Positions 49,901-58,000 of a DNA stretch of 64,000 nucleotides are shown in pieces. The stretch spans positions 35,678,536 to 35,742,535 of the forward strand of contig NC_067198.1 in assembly GCF_000699445.3 (NCBI RefSeq), in the 5' to 3' direction. The notes under the pieces were generated by a model. It worked only from the letters and a program-made list of their open reading frames with translations, was not told the origin of the DNA and searched no databases. Both the position numbers and the translations under genes were made by a program. Origin of the DNA: Schistosoma haematobium. Taxonomy: Eukaryota; Platyhelminthes; Trematoda; Strigeidida; Schistosomatidae. Position 1 is the stretch's first letter. The number at the start of each line of letters is the position of its first letter.

Positions 49901-52900
49901 CTAGCGCCATTGCAAACTATTCCGACATGTTACCCAAAGTCACTAACTTTTAATTACGATAATCACGCTAATCCCGACCAGGTTGTCGTGATCTGCTTAC
50001 ATGGCGTAGTACATTAGTAATGGTATACATGTTAGTGCCGGGTCCTACGTTGTTGCTAAGAAAAAACATGTTAGTCTTCGGTTGTATTCGTATCGTGCAA
50101 CATTCTTCAATTCAAAACACTGGAACCATTATTAGCTTAATATCACTGTTTGTCTATAATCACAAAACTAAGACGAAACCCGGTCACAGTAATTTCGTCT
50201 GAGCTATTAGGAGGAAATCAATGATTCTATCAAACAGTATGAAATAGCTATCAAAAAATAATGTGCACTATAAATAAATATCTCAGTTTATACAATTATC
50301 AAATATTTAAAGGACTATTGCTATTATAATTCAAAATATAGCTCAGTACTTATGTAAAATACCATTATTTTATTATCATTGGTTAATTTCCTACTTTAAA
50401 AAAATCTATACCTAGCGTCAGAAACAACTGGCGTGACAAGTGATATATCTGGTGCCGAAAGTGATTCGTTCCATCGTCATACGAATCCAGGATCAAGAGG
50501 TCAGTTCAACTGTGGAGGCAGTGGCAGTACTAATCGACATGCTCAAAATCGCGGTCATCCACGTGATAATAACAATAATAATAGTCACAATCATCGGAAT
50601 GGAGGGAACACTGGACTAAATGGAGGTGGTAGCGGCGGTCAAAGAAATTTAGCAGATTGGGATCGGATCTGTGTTGAAGAATTTATCGATGAAGATTTTG
50701 ATTTTGAAGGAAACTTAGCCTTATTTAATAAGAGTGCATTCTATGAAATGGTTGATTCACGCGAAGGTCATTCAATAACAAATACTTCTGACATGAATAA
50801 TTCTTCCGTTTCTTCTTCTCTACCACATTTCATTGAAGGTCCAGATGGTGTTGGAATTCCGCTATTCAGTAAGTGATTCATGTGTTTTGTGGTTATCGTA
50901 TAAACACAAACATTTGGTGTTGAATAAGTCAATGAAATATTTAAGATTTGAAAAATATTTCTATCAGAATAGGGGTTTGTGGAGATCGTAGTAATCTAAT
51001 AGTTGAATTCATCGGTCGATTTAAGCTAGACCATCATGAAAAACCTGGAAGCACTGGAAGGCCGTTTCTTCCTAGTATGGGACTCCTCAGCAGTGCTCAT
51101 CCACGGTCTCGTACCTGGGACTTGAACCCGTAATCTTTTGTCTCACGCGCGAACACTGAACCTCTAGACAACTGAGTTGGCATCCAACGGTATTAATGTC
51201 CAACCTCAACCAATCCATGATATTGCACGACTGTCCACCATTGTCTTCAATATGTAACTGCCTCACAACAGGCACGGTTAGACTTACTGGTCGCGGCTTC
51301 TCACTAGAACACGCGGGACGAAACGATCATCCAGTGCTTCCAGGTTTTCCATGGCGGTCTAGCTTACATCGACTCATGGTTTCAACTATTAAATATGTAT
51401 ATATTATTCTGTTAGTATTCCTTGGCTACACCTCATATTTTGAGCATCATAGATCGATGGAATAATAGCTTATTAATTTAAAAAAATTAAATTTTCAGTC
51501 ACTGGATCACAGATTCAAACTCTATTCCCCATTTGCCCTCCACCCTTTAATTCTATACAGTTACTCAAGTACATAAATCTGTGACTTGTTAAATAAATCA
51601 TATACATTAATCATTATATAAATTAGTCCGTTTGGTCATTTATTTTATAAAATAATTATTCATGTTCGTTTTTATTATGTTGTAATTTAATCACTGTTTA
51701 TTTATTTGGCAAAAATTACTTAGCTGACTTAATCAAAGATAAGTGTCACGTTGCTTGTATTCACCATTATCTATTCATTGTTTTTACTTTCTTTTCTTAC
51801 TCTGCTTCTCTGACTGTTTGTTTTTCTCTTAGCTACTCCAACTCAATCATCTAATTTAATAACAACTATGACAGCTTCAACTAGAACAACACTGACTATC
51901 ACATCCTCTGGTAGTCATTATGAAGATAAGCATAAAATAAACAATACACAAATAACTACTTCCAATAATAAATCTATTAATCAACATAATTCTACTAGTT
52001 CAGTAGTAGCTACATCGTCATCATCATCACCACCACTAGCAGCATCAGTAACAGTTCATTCAGAAGGAAGTAATTTCAATGTTAATGTTAATAATAAACA
52101 ATATTATATAAATTCTATAAAACAACGTAATAATCAATACTGGTATACATGTACAGGACAACGTGTACCAATATTTCCATTAGAACAGCGTCAACGTTTA
52201 TTTAATTATTTAACTACAGGATTAAATTTAGATACTCAAATAAGTAATAAATTTCATGGTATTACATGGGGTCGATTTATTGAATCTGCTACTCGTCCTC
52301 TAATTGATAATATTATGATACATTTACGTCAATTAAATAGAACACCTCAAAGGTAAGAATTGTGTGTTTCTTTTTTTCTACCTTACATTAATAATCATTC
52401 CATTTCAAAGTACATCTGTCTAGTGAAATTTATTAATACTAACTGATTGGTTAGTGGGAAATGGTGTTCAAACCTGTCATACAATGGTCGAAAGTTAAAT
52501 GTTTCAATCACAAAATCACTCTTTCACTTATATTCATTACTACTACATGTACTAACTTTTCTTATATCATGCATGACAAATCAATCTTATATTTTAAAGT
52601 ACAATAAAACTTAAGATTATTACGAGAATTTCGATACAGATTAGATTCTGTCCCATTATGTACTTTACATTAATTTTCAAGAACTAAGGTGTTATATCCG
52701 AACGAAGAATAAAGGATTGATAACTGTTGGAAATTATTATTACATATACTTTTATTGGATAATTATTAAATAACTAAATTATATGTATATTCGCATTTTT
52801 GCTATCATAAGCTTTCATTTGACCTATTGACTATCATTAGACGATTTACTATTTTTGAGTTATTCTCAATCTGTTAGTTACAGCTCCTCACACTCACAAC

Positions 52901-55065
52901 CACTTTGGACTTGATCTTGTATAATCGTTACTTTTTATTTTGTGGTGTGATTAGGTCTGATTTGCTTTTATATAAACTACGTATGTCTGAACTACGTTAT
53001 TTATACAGTGGGCGTTGAGATTTGTGTTTTGGACTCAACGGGCAAAGCTAGGCGAGGAGAACCAATAAAGACTCCAAGTTGTCTCCAGGTTGCTTTTGCT
53101 GTTTTGACGTGTCATTGGTTTAACACAAGAACAAGGTCATATAAGTCATATTATTTAATGGTATTATAGAAAAGAATGTTTAATTTTTGTAATCGAGTTT
53201 TATAAAAAAGTTTCCCCTGTTCTTCTGTTATTACCTCACCTTTCTCACAGGATTATTCATAGACCTCCGGCTCGCATTCTAATCATATCAAATGGATCTA
53301 ATCATTTAGGTGCAGTATTGTCGTTGAATATAGCTCGATATTTATCTACACTTGGAGCTTGTGTTCTATTAGTCACTCCATCTATGTATTGTGCTAAAAC
53401 TAATAATAATAATTCAGTGAATGACACTACTACTGCTACTTCCGAAGATGTTAGTGATGAATATCCTACTGATAATTCCATAATGTCTACTATCTATCGA
53501 CAGGAATTACACTTACTTATGAATTTAGCACCAAAACCAAATCAGTATGGACTAGATGATCTTGATGATGAAGAAGATGATGAATTAGACCAATACAGTG
53601 ATGATGGGCGGGGAACAGATAACGAAAATAATCATGATGATAATAAGAATAATAAACAAATACCTGGACTCTATACATTTAATAATAATGATAATGGGAG
53701 TCATACAATTGATGATAATAGTATCAGTATTGGTTCATCTTCTGCGAATATTCGTGAACATAATGATGTTGACTTTGATAATATGAGTTGTCTCAATTAT
53801 TCCGATATCAGTAGTATTGTCGATCATAGTTCAGTTGGACGTATATGGATGAGTCGTATGCCTGGACTGAAAATTATACGTCGTCCAAATTGTAAGTAGT
53901 ATACTTGTACACATTTTTTTCAATCTATTAACAATTTTCTGGGCTGTTGTTGTTTTTGTAATTTAGATAAATACTGACCATTGCAAGCTCACTTATAATC
54001 GTGGTAATGAAGTCAAGTAAACAGACAGGAATAAATAACATCATTTCTCAGGTATATCATTCTCTGCAGCTAACCATTCCTTAGATTCCTAATATTGATG
54101 ATAGTAAGTGAATTAGTTGAGTGTGTCAATCACTTCGTTTATTCTGGAATTTTCGTCAACCTTTTTAGGTTAGTGTTTGACGAAATATCGGCAATAATTT
54201 CGAAAAACTCACTTGACTTTCCTCAGTGTGTGTCGCTTTTGGTGTAAACGATTTATCCGCCCACCAACTAAGGGCCGTGTATAATACGCGGCAGTTCGTT
54301 AGCGCCTGAATTAATGATAGGAAGTGAAGTAGTTGAACACATTAACCGCTTCACTGATCTTGAGAGCCTCATCAGTTCTAATGAGCTGGTTTCAGCACAT
54401 TTAGAAAGCTCGGTTAGTCTTTGATAACCTGCACCACTTGTGATATGAGCGAGATATCCGTCTATTCTGTTCTACTAAATTATTATGAAAAATGACCGTT
54501 AAGAATAAAGGGTATTTTTGGATTACTGGTATTCATCCATAGGTATCTTCGAAGTCAGCAATGCCAAAGTTAAACATACGCTACTAGGTAAACGCAACAA
54601 AAAAATTGATGAGGCAATGACTTTTCATCAAATAAGTTAGTTTGGACATGTGTTATAAATGAGATGGTGAAGATTTGTAGCTCAGGTGAATGATTTTGGA
54701 ATTTTGTTGAGCTCAGAGAATAAAACCACGAAAAGTGTGTTATACATGCCCGACCACTGGCTACCTCGACGGACAGTGTCTTCTGGTGTGTTATAATCTC
54801 TTTCTTACGGTTATGACCCAGCTATTCCTATTGCTTAGTATTCTCGGACACCAATTCACTCTACAAGTCCCCAAATCAGAACACGGTTGAACAGGAAAGA
54901 GATTATATTCCAAATAAAAAGGTTAGATGGAAGTAAGAAGCACAATAGGGAAAACGTTAGTATATTTATAGTTTTTACATGAGAAGATTCTAGAGTATTC
55001 TGGTCATCTCAGCATCAGTCGAGCTGCAAAGCCACTACAACGACCTCACTAAACCATTCAGTCGA

Positions 55066-55096
<31 letters not shown>

Positions 55097-58000
55097 ACGA
55101 CGTGATTAGCGCAAGCTTATGACTTGCACTTATTAGGAATTCCTCGTTCACGGGGAATAATTGCAAGCCCCGATCCTCACCCGCCGGATCACGATTACAC
55201 TACTCCATAAAGAAGCAATAGAAGTCGTACCCTAAACGAGCACAGAGGACCAGTCTACTATTTAGTAGGTTAAAGTCTCGTTCGTTATCGGAATTAACCA
55301 GACAAATCGCTCCACCAACTAAGAACTGCCATGCACCACCGCCCACCGAATCAAGAAAGGGATATCAATCCATCAATCCTCACAGTGTCCGGGCCGGGTG
55401 AGTTTTCCCGTGTTGAGTCGAATTAAACTGCAGGCTCTACTCCTAGTGGTGCCCTTCCGTCATTTCCCTTAAGTCTCAGCTTTGCAACCATACCCCCCCG
55501 GAGCCCAAAGACTTAAAGGTTTCCCGGGGACTGCCCGCGATGTCAATTATAAAACCAACGCGGATCGTCAGTTGGCATCGTTTATGGTCACAACTACGAC
55601 GGTATCTGATCGTCTTCGAAACTCTGACTTTCGCTCCTGATCAATGAAGACATTCTTAGCAAATGCTTTCGCTGTAGTTTGTCTGGCGGCGATCCCAGAA
55701 TTTCACCTCTAACACCGCCGTACAAAGGCCCCCATCTGTCCCTCTTAACCATTACTTCGGATCCGAAAACCAACAAAATAGAACCGAAGTCCTATTTCAT
55801 TATTCCATGCAATAATTTTCAGGCGCACAGGCCTGCTTTGAGCACTCAAATTTGTTCAAAGTAAAGATGCCATCCGCTTCCGACACCCGTTTAAAGGCAT
55901 CCGGAAGCATGCCAACAGGTCAACAAGACGAACTCGTCAACCCACCAGCACCCGTTTAACACAGACACGGCTGGAAGGCTGCACAGCCACTACACCGGGC
56001 TGAACACGTCCTGATTGTAACCAAAACCGTGAACAAGCAGCGGCATGCGACCGCACGACCCAGATTCAACTACAAGCTTTTTAACTGCAGCAACTTTAAT
56101 ATACGCTTTTGGAGCTGGAGTTACCGCGGCTGCTGGCACCAGACTTGCCCTCCAGTTGGTCCTTGTTAAAGGATTTAAATTGTACTCATTCGAATTACGG
56201 AGCCTCAATTGAGTCCCTTATCCGTATTTTTCCTCACTACATCCCCGTGCCGGGAGTGGGTAATTTTCGCCCCTGCTGCCGTCCTTGGATGTGATAGCCA
56301 TTTCTCAGGCTAGGTTAGGGGAAAGCTAGGACCACTCAAACCCATACCTAGAGCCAGTCCATGAAGGCATTGACAACTAGACTGAACCATATTAATTCGT
56401 GTAAACCACCTGGTTATTGTCCGCGTGATCATCGTAACCAATGGTTAGATATTATTTATTTACGACTCAAACACATAAACATTGGTACAAGGAGGCACCA
56501 AACAGATATGCGCAACATAAATCATTCGATTTATGTGGTTAGAGAATTGAGGTGGAATGGGTCAGAATTGTTCACAATGATGCCTGCGTATTGTCTCTTT
56601 GTTCCGTCCTAGAACCTTAATCTTGAGATCTCGTTATACTGTTTTTTCCTTTACCTAGTCTTTTGTAGCACCACTGATACTGTTACTACTATTTCTACTA
56701 CTGTGGGATTTGTTTTGAAATAATTTTGTCTCACTGTGTTAATGTGGTGTGAGAACCTGAACTAATGCACAAGTGTCCGATTCTATGTTGCCTATGACTG
56801 ACTGGTTGAATTATTGTTTTATAATTAACAGTTTAAATTACTTAATGATGTTATTTGTCTGAGCAGTATTCTATGTCTAAGTTGGTAGCTTGAGACTAGT
56901 TACTTTCTGAGTTTTCAATAAGCTACATCTGGAAAGTACTTCTTCGTGATATGATACACTTTATTTCTTGTTGATGATCCATCATTACAAACCATACAAA
57001 TTAGCATAATAATAATATTTTAGTATAAAGACTCTTCCCTTCTATAACAACATAATTAGAAATTATCTAGAAAAATGTAGAAAATAGTTTTTTTCTAAAG
57101 TATGTTTCTTTCTAACGTTAAACAGATTGTTAATTCATTTACAAACCCAATTTGTTGTTTGTATTTATTTATCTGTTTCTTTTAATCCACACTAATAACT
57201 AGAACTTTTAAATTTATACATAGTTTTAGAGTTTTAATTAATTACTACAACTTACTCCTCCATAGTTTCATTTCTTTTTTTTGTTTTCTTTAAAATCATG
57301 TATTAAATTCTATTTGCTTGTTAATTTTAAAGTAAAAAGAAAACAAGGTGTTAGTTGTATAAGCCATTAATAAATGTCACAGATGCCTGTGTTCTTTATG
57401 ATTGTTGTCACTATGTTATTACTCCATTTGTTATATTTATGAAGTGTGTAGGTTTTTATTTCCCTTAGAAATATTGCTGGCGTCTGTTGGGATCACCGGG
57501 TAAGTAATAGTGAGGTTAGACGCAGGGTATTAGGTAATGATGGTAAATCAGTTGATGAGGTTGTTAATCTTCATCGACTGAGATGGTTGGGCGACGTGTT
57601 ACGTATGCCCGAACACCGATTACCACGTCGTGCAATGCTAACGGGTGTTAGAGATGGTTGGAAGAGAATTAAGGGCGACCAAACCAAAACGTGGCATCAG
57701 TGCTTGAAGACACTAACCTATAGTCTGAGCCATGTAGGTAGATGCAGACTACTTGGTTGGGGTCCGCGTGACTATCGTAACCAATGGTTGGAGACTCTTG
57801 GTGACATGACTGAGAATCGGTCACAATGGCGTCGGTGTATACACTCTCTGTCTTCTCTTAAACTAAGAGATTAAAATTGCTTCCTATCTTTCTTTCTGTA
57901 CTATATCCTTATTGCAATCTTTCTTTTATATATGACCACCTCTGAATTAACCACTTATATGAATCTGGTGTCCATCTTGTTGTGTTAATGAGGTATGGCA

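Noticed and set aside
55594..56294. Several short frames between 55.6 and 56.3 kb
   Set aside because: They lie within the antisense 18S rRNA fragment.
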